64,000 bases of DNA, taken from the NCBI RefSeq assembly GCF_021442385.1, contig NZ_MUZA01000017.1:42175-106174 (forward strand), given 5' to 3'. Source of the stretch: Micromonospora sp. MH99 (GTDB lineage: Bacteria > Actinomycetota > Actinomycetes > Mycobacteriales > Micromonosporaceae). The notes under the pieces were generated by a model. That model saw only the letters and a list, made by a program, of their open reading frames with translations, was not told where the DNA came from and did not search any database. Both the position numbers and the translations under genes were made by a program. This document shows positions 52,496-63,950 of this stretch, piece after piece. The stretch's first letter is position 1; each line of letters starts with the position of its first letter.

Positions 52496-53338
52496 ATGTC
52501 GGGGACTACCACCGCACCTCTGCGAGTCGAGATCTATTCCCTGTACGGCGACGCCAGACCCAGTGAAGCCGCCTCGCCCAGCCTGCGCGGCTCCCTGCCC
52601 GCCCGGGCCGTCCAACAGTGCCCGCCGGTCGCCGCCGCCTCGGGACTCGGCTGGTACGTCTACCCGCCAGCCGACTTCGCGCTGCGTTGGGACGGGCAGG
52701 ACACCGAGTGGACCCTGCTGACGGAGAACGAGCCGACCCAGTGGCGTTCGCTCGCCGGCGGTTACGACGGGAAGCTGCCCGACGCGGCCGACCAGTTGCA
52801 GGCGGCGCCGGAGCAGTTCCGCGGCGACCTGGACATCTTCGACAGGTACGGCGCCAGCATCCCGTTCCTCGACGCCGACCCGCGCGCCGCCAACACAGTC
52901 GAGCTGGTCACCGGCGTTGTCGCGCGTACCTCCCCGGGCTGGTGCCTCATGGCCCGGAGCGCGCCGAACTGGCCCGCCCAGCGCGGCCTCCAGCTGTACG
53001 AGGGCGTAGTGGAGACCGACTGGTACACCTCGCTGCTGCCCACCATCCTGCGACTCACCGAGGCGGGGCAGGTGGTGCGCTTCTACCGGAACATCCCTCT
53101 CATGTGCCTGCAACCTGTGCACCGTTCGACGCTGGAGGCCTTCCGCAACGCCGAACTCGTCACGGGGGAAGGGCTGCCGGCGTGGCCGGAGGACGTCTGG
53201 TCGGACTTCGTGGCGCTGCGCCGCCGCCGCCAGGACCCGGAGATCCGCAGCAGCTACCGCCGGGAACAGTCCCGCCGGGTCCGGGAGAACGCCAACTATC
53301 AGCCGATCGGGGTAACGGAAGCGGACCAGCCAACCTGA
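52496..53338 (+). CDS. DUF6065-like protein
   Basis: A 280-residue protein that I match to the DUF6065 family. Features are the N-terminal VEIYSLYGDARP, the core GWYVYPPADFALRWDG and the late block VVETDWYTSLLPTILRL. Proteins of this type are soluble and found near natural-product genes. The stop codon overlaps the following MFS gene (tgatg), so the pair is translationally coupled. Confidence 0.65.
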   Translation: MSGTTTAPLRVEIYSLYGDARPSEAASPSLRGSLPARAVQQCPPVAAASGLGWYVYPPADFALRWDGQDTEWTLLTENEPTQWRSLAGGYDGKLPDAADQLQAAPEQFRGDLDIFDRYGASIPFLDADPRAANTVELVTGVVARTSPGWCLMARSAPNWPAQRGLQLYEGVVETDWYTSLLPTILRLTEAGQVVRFYRNIPLMCLQPVHRSTLEAFRNAELVTGEGLPAWPEDVWSDFVALRRRRQDPEIRSSYRREQSRRVRENANYQPIGVTEADQPT

Positions 53339-54531
53339 TGCCCACAACCGACGAGCAGCTCACGCCGCCCCCCGGTTACCGGGCACTGTTCCGGCATCCG
53401 GTCGCCTCGCGACTGGTCATCGCCCGGGGCATCTCGGAGCTGGGGGACTTCATAGGCTTGGCCGCACTGCTGCTGCTCGCCTACGACCAGACGAACTCCG
53501 TCCTCGGGCCAGCCGCGGTCTACGCCGCCCGCACCCTGCCCGCCCTGCTGGTCGCCACTGTCTTCAGCGGCTGGCTGGACGTTCCGGCCCGGCGTACCCT
53601 GCTGGTCTGGCTGTCAGTCGCCGGCGCGGCGCTGATCGCCGTGCCCGCGGTGGTCCCCCAGCCGGTCCCGGCAATCGTGGCGGCCGGCCTGCTCGGTGCC
53701 GTACGGGCCGCGTACGCGAGTGTCAACGTGGCCGTCGCCGCCGAGGCGGTGGACGCTCCGCTGCGGCTGCCGTTGTTCGGCCTCAGCGCCTTCGCCAACC
53801 AGTCGGGCCAGGTGGTCGGCCTGCTCGCGGGCGCAAGCCTGACCGTGGCCCTCGGATCCCGGGTGGCGCTCCTGGTCGACCTCGCCTCGTTCCTGATCGC
53901 CGCGGTCGTCCTGGCCGGACTGCCGAAGCGCCCCCACCGGGTACGCGGCAGGCGTCCACCGGCGACGGCGGGCATCCGGATCATCGCCGGCCATCCCGTG
54001 CTGCGGGGCGTCGCCCTGCTCACCCTGGCCACGGTGTTGTCCGGCGCGCTGCCGGAGACCCTCGCTCCCGACCTGGCCGCCGGGGCGTGGCGTCCCGCAG
54101 TGCTGGCGGCGTCGGCGCTGGGCGGGGCGGTCTTCGTCCTGGTGGTGGGCCGGTCCGGCTGGCTGGGTCGGCTGGCCGGCCAGGTGGCGGTCGCCGCGAT
54201 GCTGGCCGGCGCGCTGCTGCTGACCGGTGTGCTGGTAGCCGTCGACGCGCCGCTGTGGGCGCTGACCGTGGGCAACGCGTTGATCGGCGCGGGCGGCGGC
54301 TGGTTGATCGGGGCGCAGGCCACGTTCGCCCGGATGGCCCCTCCGGAACGGATGGGGCAGGTCGAGGCGACGATCGTCGCGGCGAACATCGTCACCTCGG
54401 GGATCGGCATCTTCCTGCTGGGGAGCGTGGCCGCCGTGCTCTCGCCCGCCGCGTCGTACCTCACCGCGGCCGTGGTCCTGCTCGCCGTCGTGCTGCTGAC
54501 CCGTCCGGACCGGCTGCCCGCACCGGAGTGA
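53338..54531 (+). CDS. MFS transporter coupled to the DUF6065-like gene
   Basis: A 397-residue protein with 10-12 hydrophobic segments (FIGLAALLLLAYDQT; ALIAVPAVVPQPVPAIVAAG; PLWALTVGNALIGAGGGWLI). The start at 53338 overlaps the preceding stop. A longer frame from 52618 is only a shadow of the DUF6065-like gene. The coupling suggests it exports the product, or senses the substrate, of its partner. Confidence 0.85.
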   Translation: MPTTDEQLTPPPGYRALFRHPVASRLVIARGISELGDFIGLAALLLLAYDQTNSVLGPAAVYAARTLPALLVATVFSGWLDVPARRTLLVWLSVAGAALIAVPAVVPQPVPAIVAAGLLGAVRAAYASVNVAVAAEAVDAPLRLPLFGLSAFANQSGQVVGLLAGASLTVALGSRVALLVDLASFLIAAVVLAGLPKRPHRVRGRRPPATAGIRIIAGHPVLRGVALLTLATVLSGALPETLAPDLAAGAWRPAVLAASALGGAVFVLVVGRSGWLGRLAGQVAVAAMLAGALLLTGVLVAVDAPLWALTVGNALIGAGGGWLIGAQATFARMAPPERMGQVEATIVAANIVTSGIGIFLLGSVAAVLSPAASYLTAAVVLLAVVLLTRPDRLPAPE

Positions 54532-54542
54532 CCCGGAGACGA

Positions 54543-54576
54543 CTCCACCCGCGTCCGTGCGGGGACGCGGGTGGAG
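54543..54576. terminator. bidirectional terminator between MFS and htpX
   Basis: A perfect 14-bp inverted repeat (54543-54556 with 54563-54576, 6-nt loop) lies between the stops of two convergent genes. Confidence 0.85.
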
Positions 54577-54592
54577 TACGGCGTGCGGCGGG

Positions 54593-55468
54593 TCAGCGCT
54601 GGAACTGCACCGGCCCCGAGTTGGCGGCCATCCGCTCCAGCCGGGCGACCCGGTCCTCCATCTTGGGGTGGGTGGAGAAGAGGGCGGCCACCGCACCACC
54701 GGCGAACGGGTTGGCGATCATCAGGTGGGCGGTGCTGGTGAGCGTGCCCTGGGCGGGCAGCGGGCGTCGCCGGGCCACCGCGTCGATCTTGCGCAGGGCG
54801 CTGGCCAGGGCCAGCGGGTCCCGGCTCAGCTCGGCGCCCGACTGGTCGGCCTGGAACTCACGGCTGCGGCTGATCGCCAGCTGGATCACGGTGGCCGCGA
54901 TCGGGCCGAGGATCAGGGTCAGCAGCAGGACGGCCGGGTTGGGCGAGTCCTCGTCGTCCCCACCGCCCAGCGGGATGAACCAGGCGATGTTGGCCAGGAA
55001 GGTGATGATGCCGGCCAGACCGGCGGCCACGCTGGAGATCAGGATGTCCCGGTTGTAGACGTGGGACAGCTCGTGCCCGATCACACCCCGAAGCTCCCGG
55101 TAATCCAGGATCTCGGTGATGCCCTGGGTCACGCAGACCGCCGCGTGCTGCGGGTTACGCCCGGTGGCGAACGCGTTGGGCTGGGCGGTCGGGCTGACGT
55201 ACAGGCGCGGCATGGGCTGCCGGGCCTCGGTCGCCAGTTCGCGCACCATCCGGTACAGCTCGGGGAACTGCGCCTCGCTGACCGGTTGCGCCCGCATCGA
55301 GCGCAGCGCGAGCTTGTCGGAGTAGAAGTAGGAAATGCCGTTCATGACCAGTGAGATGAGGACGGCGATGACCAGGCCGCCACTGCCGCCGAACCAGTAG
55401 CCCACCGCGAGGATCAGGGCGGTGAGCAGACCGAGCAGCGCGGCGGTCTTCAGACGGTTGTGGTGCAC
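54593..55468 (-). CDS. htpX: membrane protease HtpX
   Basis: A 291-residue M48 zinc metalloprotease. Two N-terminal membrane helices precede the catalytic HELSH (HExxH) in [14 protein letters not shown], and the third ligand lies in [10 protein letters not shown]. Two further helices follow the active site. It degrades damaged membrane proteins. GTG start at 55468 with GGAGAG upstream is preferred to the longer open frame. Its place next to a partial nuo cluster recalls Streptomyces gene order. Confidence 0.95.
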   Translation of the reverse strand: MHHNRLKTAALLGLLTALILAVGYWFGGSGGLVIAVLISLVMNGISYFYSDKLALRSMRAQPVSEAQFPELYRMVRELATEARQPMPRLYVSPTAQPNAFATGRNPQHAAVCVTQGITEILDYRELRGVIGHELSHVYNRDILISSVAAGLAGIITFLANIAWFIPLGGGDDEDSPNPAVLLLTLILGPIAATVIQLAISRSREFQADQSGAELSRDPLALASALRKIDAVARRRPLPAQGTLTSTAHLMIANPFAGGAVAALFSTHPKMEDRVARLERMAANSGPVQFQR

Positions 55469-55579
55469 GATCTCTCCTTCGGTGCACGGATCGCCGGGAT
55501 CCGCTGACCGGTTCAACAACCCGGTACCCGTCAACCATCCGTCTCAACGCTGAGAATTGACTGAGACTGGAGTTGCAGG

Positions 55580-57058
55580 TCAGCGGGCGGCGAGATCCAG
55601 AACCAGCTGCGGGGCGAAGCCGAGCACCACGGCGGTCACCGTGGCCACCGCCAGCACCGCCGCCACCACACCCCCCAGCGGCACGGTCGGAGCCGCGCCA
55701 CCCGACGTCGCCGTCGGCGCCCACAGCGCGGCCGTGACCCGCAGGTAGTACGCCAGGCCGATCACCGCGTTCAGCGCCACCACAAGCGCCAGCCAGGCCG
55801 CGCCGCCGTCCAGCAGCGACCGGACCACTGTCACCTTCGCGAACAGCCCGGCCAGGCCCGGCGGCAACCCGGCCAGACCCACCAGCGCGAGACCGAGCGC
55901 CGCGCCCCGCCACGGGTGTCGGCGGGCCGCCCCGCGCAGGTCGTCAAGCGTGCCGCCGTCCGCACCCACCGGGCGCAGCGCGGTCACCCCGGCGAACGCG
56001 GCCAACTCCAACACCACGAAGAAGACGGTGTACGCCACGGCGGCGGCGTACGCGGCGGACCGCGCCTCGCCCGTGCGGCCGGCGGCCAGCGCCAACGCGC
56101 CCAGCGGGGCCAGGATGTAACCGGCCTGCGCCACCGAGGACCAGGCGAGCAGCCGGACGGTACGCCGCTGACGCAGCGCCACCAGGTTGCCGACGGTCAT
56201 CGTGAGCACGGCCAGCAGGGCGAGCACCGGGCCGGTCTGGTCCGCCGGCAGCGCCCGCTGCACCACGGCCAGCAACGCGACGAGGCCACCCAGCTTCGAC
56301 GCCGTCGACAGGTACGCGGCCACCGGCAGCGGGGCGCCGTCGTAGGTGGCCGGCGCCCAGGCGTGGAACGGCACCGCCGCCACCTTGAAGGCCAGCCCGA
56401 GCAGCAGCAGCGCCCCGGCGGCGCTGGTCAGCGGCAGGTCGCGCAGCTCCGACCGCTCGGCCAGCAGAGCACCGAGCCGATCGAGGTGCAGCGAACCGGT
56501 CACCGCGTACAGCAGCGCCGCGCCGAGCAGGGTGACAGTGGTGGCCACCACGCTCACGACGAAGAACGTCACCGCAGCCTCGGCGCTGGCCAGGCTGCCC
56601 CGCCGCAGGCCGACCAGCACGTACAGCGGCAGGGTCAGTGTCTCCAGGGCCACGATCAGGGTAATCAGGTCGCCGGCCGCGCCGAGCACCACACCGCCGG
56701 TCATCGAGCAGGCGAGCAGGAAGGCGTACTCCCCCACCGGCGACCGCCCGGCCCGCAGCGCCGGCACCGACAGCCCGAGCACACCGAGGGTGAGCAGCGC
56801 CACCACGGCGGCGACCACTGCCGCCCGCCCGCCGAAGACCCAGGAGCAGTCGCCGCCGACGCAGAAGGTGCGCCGCTCGCCGCCCGCGCCGACCACCGCG
56901 GCGCCGACCGCGGTGGCGAGCGCGCCGAGCGCGGCCACCGCGACAGTGGCCCGAGGTCGCGCCACCACAAGATCAATGATCAGCACGAGTACGGCGGTGC
57001 CGGCCGCCAGGTACGCCGGCAGCAACGCCACGCTGTCCACGCTCTGCACGGCGCTCAT
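55580..57058 (-). CDS. nuoN: NADH-quinone oxidoreductase subunit N
   Basis: A 492-residue antiporter-like subunit with about 14 hydrophobic segments. Conserved features include the Lys in GLAFKVAAVPFHAWAPATYD. It is one of three proton-pumping modules of complex I. It is the last gene of the nuoI-N cluster; 40 bases separate it from nuoM. Confidence 0.95.
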   Translation of the reverse strand: MSAVQSVDSVALLPAYLAAGTAVLVLIIDLVVARPRATVAVAALGALATAVGAAVVGAGGERRTFCVGGDCSWVFGGRAAVVAAVVALLTLGVLGLSVPALRAGRSPVGEYAFLLACSMTGGVVLGAAGDLITLIVALETLTLPLYVLVGLRRGSLASAEAAVTFFVVSVVATTVTLLGAALLYAVTGSLHLDRLGALLAERSELRDLPLTSAAGALLLLGLAFKVAAVPFHAWAPATYDGAPLPVAAYLSTASKLGGLVALLAVVQRALPADQTGPVLALLAVLTMTVGNLVALRQRRTVRLLAWSSVAQAGYILAPLGALALAAGRTGEARSAAYAAAVAYTVFFVVLELAAFAGVTALRPVGADGGTLDDLRGAARRHPWRGAALGLALVGLAGLPPGLAGLFAKVTVVRSLLDGGAAWLALVVALNAVIGLAYYLRVTAALWAPTATSGGAAPTVPLGGVVAAVLAVATVTAVVLGFAPQLVLDLAAR

Positions 57059-57098
57059 CAGGGCCTGCCTTCGTTCGCGTCCACCCGCTGCGCCGCGC

Positions 57099-58607
57099 TC
57101 ACCGGGAGATCACCCCGATCAGGGCGTCGACGGGCGCCTCGGCGACGCCGAGGACCAGCGCCGGAACCAGGCCGATGGCCAGCGCGAGCAGCACCAGCGG
57201 CGCCCACGCGGTCAGCTCCGCGCCGGCCAGACCGGCCCCGACCCGACCCACCGCGGGGCTCGGCCGGCCGTGGGTGACCTGGCGCAACAACCGCAGGAAG
57301 TACGCCGCCGTGAGCGCGCCACCGACCGCCGCCAGCACCCCGAGGGTGATCCACAGCGGACCGCCCACCTGGAGCGCCGCGACCACCGCGAACGCCTCCC
57401 CCCAGAAGCCGGCCAGCCCGGGCAGGCCGAGCGACGCGATCGCCGCGAACGCCAGCAGGCCCGCCAGCCGGGGCGCGGTCTCCCGCAGCCCGGACAGCTC
57501 GGCGAGCGCACCCGTGCCGGTACGGTCCTTCACGGCACCCGCGAGGAAGAACAGCAGGCCGGTGATCACACCGTGCGCGACGTTGCCGATCAGGGCCGCC
57601 TGGATGCCGGTGGCGGTCAGCGTGGCGACGCCCAGCAGGACGAAACCCATGTGCCCCACGCTGGAGTACGCGATGAGCCGCTTCACGTCGGACTGGGCGA
57701 GGCAGACCAGCGAACCGATCAGGATCGCGGCGACCGCCAGCACCCCGAGCACCGGGGCAGCCCAGCGGGCGCCCTCGGGCGCCACCCCCACCGCCACCCG
57801 GATCAGCCCGTACGTGCCCATCTTGAGCAGCACACCCGCCAGCACGACGCTGCCCACCGTCGGGGCCTGCGTGTGCGCGTCGGGCAGCCAGGAGTGCAGC
57901 GGCCAGAGTGGGCTCTTCACCGCGAACGCGAGCGCGAGCAGCGTGAACGCCGTCAACTGGGTGCCCCGGGACAGCCCGCCCCCACCGGTCAACGCGACCA
58001 CGTCGGCGGTGCCCGCCGCGGCGACCACGACATACACGCCGACCAGCAGCAGCACCGACCCGAAGAGGGTGTAGAGCGCGAACTTGCGGGCCGCCCGCCG
58101 CCGGTCCGCGCCACCCCAGCCGGCGATGATCGCGTACATCGGCAGCAGGACGACCTCGAAGAAGAGGAAGAACAGCACCAGGTCCAGGGCGAGGAACGTG
58201 CCGAGGATGCCCACCTCGACCACCAGCAGCAGGGCCACCAACGCCCGGCCGCTGCCGCCGTCCGGCACCCGCCACACCGTGTACGCGCAGCAGAGCAGGG
58301 TCAGCAGCGCGGTCAGCACCACCAGCGGCCAGGAGATGCCGTCGACGCCGAGGTGGAAGCGCAGATCCAGGCCGGGCACCCAGGGCAGGTCCACCTGGTG
58401 CCACGGACGCACCGCGGGCGTACCGGCCGACCAGGCGAACCACCCGCGCCCACCGAACACCAGCGGCACGGCGGCCAGCAGGGTCAGCGCCGCAGCGATC
58501 GTCCCGATGATCCGTGCGGCCCGGTCCCGGGGCGTCGCCGCCACCGCGACCGCGCCCACCGCCGGCACCACCAGCACGGCGACCAGCAGAACCTGCCCAA
58601 ACGTCAT
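57099..58607 (-). CDS. nuoM: NADH-quinone oxidoreductase subunit M
   Basis: A 502-residue antiporter-like subunit (FFLFFEVVLLPMYAIIAGWG; KSPLWPLHSWLPDAHTQAPT). ATG 58607 overlaps the nuoL stop (ATGA). The open frame continues upstream to 59378 but is only a shadow of nuoL. Confidence 0.96.
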   Translation of the reverse strand: MTFGQVLLVAVLVVPAVGAVAVAATPRDRAARIIGTIAAALTLLAAVPLVFGGRGWFAWSAGTPAVRPWHQVDLPWVPGLDLRFHLGVDGISWPLVVLTALLTLLCCAYTVWRVPDGGSGRALVALLLVVEVGILGTFLALDLVLFFLFFEVVLLPMYAIIAGWGGADRRRAARKFALYTLFGSVLLLVGVYVVVAAAGTADVVALTGGGGLSRGTQLTAFTLLALAFAVKSPLWPLHSWLPDAHTQAPTVGSVVLAGVLLKMGTYGLIRVAVGVAPEGARWAAPVLGVLAVAAILIGSLVCLAQSDVKRLIAYSSVGHMGFVLLGVATLTATGIQAALIGNVAHGVITGLLFFLAGAVKDRTGTGALAELSGLRETAPRLAGLLAFAAIASLGLPGLAGFWGEAFAVVAALQVGGPLWITLGVLAAVGGALTAAYFLRLLRQVTHGRPSPAVGRVGAGLAGAELTAWAPLVLLALAIGLVPALVLGVAEAPVDALIGVISR

Positions 58608-60538
58608 CGGGTAACTCCCAGCACGGCGGCGGCCAGGCCGATCAGCAGGGCGCCGGCCAGCACACCGGCGGCGGCTCGGGGCAGCGCCGCCCGGTGCAGC
58701 GCGGCGAGCCCGGCGCCCAGGCCGGAGGCGGCCCGGCCGCTGCCCTCGACGGCGCCGTCGACCACCACCTCGTCGCCGCTGCGCGCGAGGCGGGCCAGCG
58801 CCCGGACGGGGCGTACGACAAGGGTGTGCTGGACGTCGTCGAGCCGGAACGCGCGGGCGAAGACCGGCCGCAGCGGACCCAGCGCGGTCGCGGGATCGGC
58901 GGCCCGGTCGCGCTGCCAGCGCACCCACACCAACCCCGCGCCGACCGCCAGCAGAGCCAGCGGCAGCAGCAGCGCCGGACCGACGTGGACCAGGCCGTCC
59001 TCCGCGCCGGCGACCGGCACGGTCGCGAACCGCAGCCGGTCGGCGAACGCGCCCACGAACCCGGCCAGGCCGAGCAGCGCGGCCGGCACGGCCAACAGCA
59101 GCACCGGCCACCGCAGCACCGCCGGCGGATCGTGCGGCGTGACCAGCGGCAGCCGGGGCTCGCCGAAGAAGGCCCGCAGCAGCAGCCGGCCCGCGTACCA
59201 GGCGGTGATCGCCACACCGAGCAACCCGGCCAGCCAGACCAACCAACCCACCCACGACGGCGCCGGCCCGGTGCCCTCCAGCGCGGCCGACTCGGCGACC
59301 GTCAACACGCCGTCCTTGCTCCAGAAGCCGGCCAGCGGCGGCACACCGGCGAGGGCCCCCAGGCCGATCACGGTGCACCAGAACGTCACAGGCATGCTGC
59401 GCCGCAGACCACCCATCTCCGACATCAGCGTGGTGCCCACGGCGTGGATCACCGCGCCGGCGGCGAGGAACAGCAACGCCTTGAACGCGGCGTGGGTGAG
59501 CAGGTGGAACAGCGCCGCCGACGGTGAGCCGACGGCCAGCGCGCCGGTCATGTAGCCGAGCTGGGACACGGTCGACCAGGCCAGCACCCGCTTGATGTCG
59601 TCCTGGGCGGTGGCGGCGAGCGCCCCGAGCAGCAGGGTGATCGCGCCGAGCACCCCGAGCACCGTCAACGTGACCGGAGCCGCCGTGAACAGCGGGTAGA
59701 GGCGGGTCACCGCGTACACCCCGGCGGCCACCATCGTCGCGGCGTGGATCAGCGCGGAGATCGGCGTCGGGCCGGCCATCGCGTCCGGCAACCAGGTGTG
59801 CAGCGGGAACTGCGCGCTCTTGCCCGCCACCCCGGCCAGCAGCAACAGGCCGGCGGCGGTCAGCGTCGCGCCGGAGTGGTCGTGCGCGAGCACGTCGGCG
59901 ATCCGGAAGCTGCCCGTCGACACGCCGAGCACCGCGATGCCGAGCAGGAAGCCGACGTCACCCACCCGGGTCACCAGGAACGCCTTCATCGCGGCGGCCG
60001 GTGCGCCCGCGAGCCGGCGGTCGTGGGCGATGAGCAGGTACGAGCAGAGGCCCATCACCTCCCAGCCGACCAGCAGCATGATCAGGTCGCCGGAGACCAC
60101 CACGAGCAGCATCGCGCCGGTGAAGAGGCTGATCTGGGCGGCGTACGGCGGGTAGCGGTGGTCGACGTCGACGTCGTCGTGGGGGCCGCGCCGCAGATAG
60201 CCGATCGAGTAGACCTGCACGGCCAGGGCTACCGCGGCGACCGCGACGGCGACCAGCGCGGCCGCGCCGTCCAGGCGTACGCCGAGGGTCACCCGCAGCC
60301 CGCCGATGTCGACCCAGGTCGTCGACGTCTGTGTCGGACCGTCGACCGTCACCAGCAGGGCGACGGCCAACGCCAGCGCGCCGGCGGCCCCGGCGACGCC
60401 GATCGTCACGGCCGCCGTGCGGGCCCGGTCACCGCCGGCCGCACCCCCCGGGTGACGCGGGGCCGGCGGCAGCAGCAGACCGAGCAGGCCGGCAACCAGC
60501 GGTACGGCGGGCAGCGCCGCCCCGAGCAGCCCGGTCAC
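58604..60538 (-). CDS. nuoL: NADH-quinone oxidoreductase subunit L
   Basis: A 644-residue antiporter-like subunit with the signatures [35 protein letters not shown] and [19 protein letters not shown] long C-terminal amphipathic helix region is present, as in complex I. It overlaps nuoK and nuoM by 4 bases each. Confidence 0.97.
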   Translation of the reverse strand: MTGLLGAALPAVPLVAGLLGLLLPPAPRHPGGAAGGDRARTAAVTIGVAGAAGALALAVALLVTVDGPTQTSTTWVDIGGLRVTLGVRLDGAAALVAVAVAAVALAVQVYSIGYLRRGPHDDVDVDHRYPPYAAQISLFTGAMLLVVVSGDLIMLLVGWEVMGLCSYLLIAHDRRLAGAPAAAMKAFLVTRVGDVGFLLGIAVLGVSTGSFRIADVLAHDHSGATLTAAGLLLLAGVAGKSAQFPLHTWLPDAMAGPTPISALIHAATMVAAGVYAVTRLYPLFTAAPVTLTVLGVLGAITLLLGALAATAQDDIKRVLAWSTVSQLGYMTGALAVGSPSAALFHLLTHAAFKALLFLAAGAVIHAVGTTLMSEMGGLRRSMPVTFWCTVIGLGALAGVPPLAGFWSKDGVLTVAESAALEGTGPAPSWVGWLVWLAGLLGVAITAWYAGRLLLRAFFGEPRLPLVTPHDPPAVLRWPVLLLAVPAALLGLAGFVGAFADRLRFATVPVAGAEDGLVHVGPALLLPLALLAVGAGLVWVRWQRDRAADPATALGPLRPVFARAFRLDDVQHTLVVRPVRALARLARSGDEVVVDGAVEGSGRAASGLGAGLAALHRAALPRAAAGVLAGALLIGLAAAVLGVTR

Positions 60539-60888
60539 CGAGCCGCCTCCGCGCTCTGGCCGACGGGCCGCGCGGGCACCGGCGGCTCGGTCAACGCCAC
60601 GTCATCCACCGCCACTGTGGCCCGCAGGCGGTAGAGCTGAAGGACGATCGCCAGCCCCACCCCGATCTCCGCGGCGGCGAGCACGATGACGAACAGCGCG
60701 AAGACCTGACCGGAGTGCGGCAGCACCGCGCGGACCGTGGTGTCCGCCGTGACCAGGATGAGGTTCACCGCGTTGAGCATCAACTCGACAGCCATCAGCA
60801 CCAGCACGGCGTTGCGTCGGCGCAGCACGCCGTACACGCCGAGGCCGAACAGCAGCGCCGCGGTGACGTACGGGATGACGGGCCTCAC
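60535..60888 (-). CDS. nuoK: NADH-quinone oxidoreductase subunit K
   Basis: A 117-residue protein with three membrane helices and the conserved Glu residues in [16 protein letters not shown] and [20 protein letters not shown]. Part of the proton path. GTG start overlapping the nuoJ stop. The C-terminus has a short Pro-rich tail. Confidence 0.97.
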   Translation of the reverse strand: MRPVIPYVTAALLFGLGVYGVLRRRNAVLVLMAVELMLNAVNLILVTADTTVRAVLPHSGQVFALFVIVLAAAEIGVGLAIVLQLYRLRATVAVDDVALTEPPVPARPVGQSAEAAR

Positions 60889-61436
60889 CGACGCCCCCCG
60901 GAGGTCAAGCTCCCCGCCGACGCCTCGGCGTCGTCGCCGCGCCGGCCGATGTCCGGACGGGACAGCACCACCGCGCCCACCAGGGCGGACAGCAAGAGTA
61001 CGGACAGCACCTCGAACGGCAGCACCCAGGAGGTGAAGATCTGCTCGCCCAGCCGCTCGGCCGTGCCCGCGCCGGGCATCGTGACGGTGCTCCAGCGGTA
61101 CGCGTCGACCAGCAGGACGCTCAACCCCAGGCCGGCGCCGCCACCGATCAGCGCGGCGGGCCAGCCGGGCCGGTCCAGATCGTCGGAGGCTCCGATCGGG
61201 GCCCGCGTCAGCATCACCGCGAACAACAGCAGCACCACCACCGCGCCCACATAGATCAGCACCTGCACCCAGGCGACCAGCTCGGCGCCGAGCACCAGAT
61301 AGTCGCCGGCCAACGCGCCCAGGCAGACCACCAGGTAGAGCCCTGCCCGGACCAGCTGCTTCGTGGTCACCACCAGCACGCCGGCGCCCACCGCGACCGC
61401 GCCCAGGGCGAGCAGCAGCAGATCCGCGCCGGTCAC
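60885..61436 (-). CDS. nuoJ: NADH-quinone oxidoreductase subunit J
   Basis: A 183-residue protein with five membrane helices and the family block [28 protein letters not shown] start. 58 bases separate it from nuoI. It couples quinone reduction to the antiporter modules. Confidence 0.95.
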   Translation of the reverse strand: MTGADLLLLALGAVAVGAGVLVVTTKQLVRAGLYLVVCLGALAGDYLVLGAELVAWVQVLIYVGAVVVLLLFAVMLTRAPIGASDDLDRPGWPAALIGGGAGLGLSVLLVDAYRWSTVTMPGAGTAERLGEQIFTSWVLPFEVLSVLLLSALVGAVVLSRPDIGRRGDDAEASAGSLTSGGRR

Positions 61437-61494
61437 CGGGCCGCCCTTTCGCCGGGTCGGGCCGTCACCACGTGTCCCGTCACGACGTGTCCCC

Positions 61495-62097
61495 TCACGA
61501 CGCGGGACCCGGGTCGGCGTCGGGGCGTACCGCGGGTGGGATCGAACGCGCGGCCTTGCGGGCCGCCGCGGTCTCCTCCTTGGCCGGCTCGCCGTTCGGG
61601 TCGTGCGCCGGCGGGGGTGGAACCGTGGCCATCCACTGACCGAGGTGGTCCTTGTCGTGCAGCAGGTCCTTGATGTCGTACTCGGCGTACTCGAACTCGG
61701 GAGACCAGTAGAGCGCGTCGAACGGGCAGACCTCGATGCAGATGCCGCAGTACATGCAGAGCGAGAAGTCGATGTCGAACTTGTCGAGCACGTTGCGCTG
61801 GCGGGGGCGGGCGGCGCCGGGCACCGCCACCTCCTCCTTGTGGGAATCGATGTAGATGCACCAGTCCGGGCACTCGCGGGCGCACAGCATGCAGACCGTG
61901 CAGTTCTCCTCCGACAGCGCGATCACTCCGCGCGAGCGCGGCGGCAGCTCGGGGGCGACGTCCGGGTACTGCTGCGTGGTCGAGCGGCTGGTCATCGTCT
62001 TGAGGGTGACCGCCAGCCCCTTGACCAGGCCCGCGCCGGGCAGGCCGCGCTCGGTGGCGCCGCCCGCCGGATCGCCGTGCTCGCTGGAGTCGGTCAT
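61495..62097 (-). CDS. nuoI: NADH-quinone oxidoreductase subunit I
   Basis: A 200-residue protein with two 4Fe-4S motifs: [12 protein letters not shown] and [12 protein letters not shown]. The clusters (N6a/N6b) pass electrons towards the quinone. The C-terminal 45 residues are a Pro/Ala-rich tail. ATG 62097 is preferred; an ATG 9 bases earlier (MVHMTDSS) is possible. No nuoH or other nuo gene lies upstream. Confidence 0.95.
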   Translation of the reverse strand: MTDSSEHGDPAGGATERGLPGAGLVKGLAVTLKTMTSRSTTQQYPDVAPELPPRSRGVIALSEENCTVCMLCARECPDWCIYIDSHKEEVAVPGAARPRQRNVLDKFDIDFSLCMYCGICIEVCPFDALYWSPEFEYAEYDIKDLLHDKDHLGQWMATVPPPPAHDPNGEPAKEETAAARKAARSIPPAVRPDADPGPAS

Positions 62098-62178
62098 GTG
62101 GACCATCCTGCCCTGTGGCCCCGGCGCGCGCGACCACCACCCACAGGTCCACGGCGGTACGGTGGTCGCGGGGACGCC

Positions 62179-62286
62179 ATGAACGAGGTGTACGCCGAGA
62201 CGGGGCGGTGGACGAAGTTCGTCGACACCGGCGAACCGTTCCCGATCAACCTGCCGATCAGCCGGATCACGCCCCGGGTCCGTTGA
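62179..62286 (+). pseudogene. possible tail of a Uma2-type endonuclease gene
   Basis: A 35-residue frame ([20 protein letters not shown], then [15 protein letters not shown]) resembles the C-terminal end of Uma2-family (DUF820) endonuclease-like proteins, which end with a PFPI/LxI-like segment. The rest of such a gene is missing. It overlaps the end of the NTF2-like gene on the other strand by 20 bases. Weak evidence. Confidence 0.3.
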
Positions 62287-62695
62287 CGACCGTCGGTGGG
62301 AGCATCTCGACGCCGAACTGCTGGAGCAGCTGGAACAGTTCGTTGCAGCTCCACACCTCGACGATCCGGCCCGCCGTGTCGAAGCGCAGGAACGTCGCCC
62401 CGGAGTAGCTGACGACCTGGCCGGTCGGCGGCACCGGCCCGAACTGCCCGGCGTGGGTGCCGGCCGCCCGCCAGTGCACGGCCACCCGCTCGCCGGCGGC
62501 GACCACGTCGACGATCTTATAGCGCAGGTCCGGGAAGGCCGCCCGCCGCTCGCGGTGCCAGGCCAGTGTCGCCTCCGGGCCGGTCCCACCCAGGCCGGGG
62601 CACTCCTCGGCGATCAACTCGTGGGCCGACTCCTCCCGGCGGGCGTTCCACACGTCGGCGATGAAGCGCCGGGCCGCCGCCTCCACATCCGTCAT
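62267..62695 (-). CDS. NTF2/SnoaL-like protein
   Basis: A 142-residue protein with the SnoaL-like fold pattern: an N-terminal helix ([20 protein letters not shown]), [20 protein letters not shown] and a beta-strand region with a [18 protein letters not shown] block. Family members are polyketide cyclases or ester-binding proteins, often of unknown role. ATG 62695 is the start with family-like length. Confidence 0.8.
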   Translation of the reverse strand: MTDVEAAARRFIADVWNARREESAHELIAEECPGLGGTGPEATLAWHRERRAAFPDLRYKIVDVVAAGERVAVHWRAAGTHAGQFGPVPPTGQVVSYSGATFLRFDTAGRIVEVWSCNELFQLLQQFGVEMLPPTVVNGPGA

Positions 62696-62811
62696 GCCGG
62701 CAGGGTATCCGGGCGGGCCGGCCCCGAGCCGGGCCAGGTTGAGTCGCACCGCACGGCCGGACCGAAGATCCGCGAGGATGAGACGGAGGCGGCAACAGAC
62801 CGGAGGATGAC

Positions 62812-63831
<1,020 letters not shown>

Positions 63832-63874
63832 CCCCTCCCGCCCCGGCCGCAGTCCCGCGCGGGCGGCCGGCCTC

Positions 63875-63950
63875 GTCGATCATGGACTTGTGGTGCCCGA
63901 TTGGGGGAATAGACAGGCGTTTTGTCACCCACCACAACTCCATGATCGAC
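63875..63950. repeat. long intergenic palindrome (REP/MITE-like)
   Basis: 21-bp arms (63875-63895 starting gtcgatcatgga; 63930-63950 ending tccatgatcgac) with one mismatch enclose a 34-nt loop. The loop contains a ttttgtcaccca stretch. It lies about 45 bases after the GST-family gene. I recall similar elements dispersed in Micromonospora genomes, but cannot check. Confidence 0.8.

Noticed and set aside
56346..59555. 1069-residue frame opposite nuoL-nuoM-nuoN
   Set aside because: Antisense shadow rich in Pro/Ser/Arg/Thr. Six certain nuo genes lie on the other strand.
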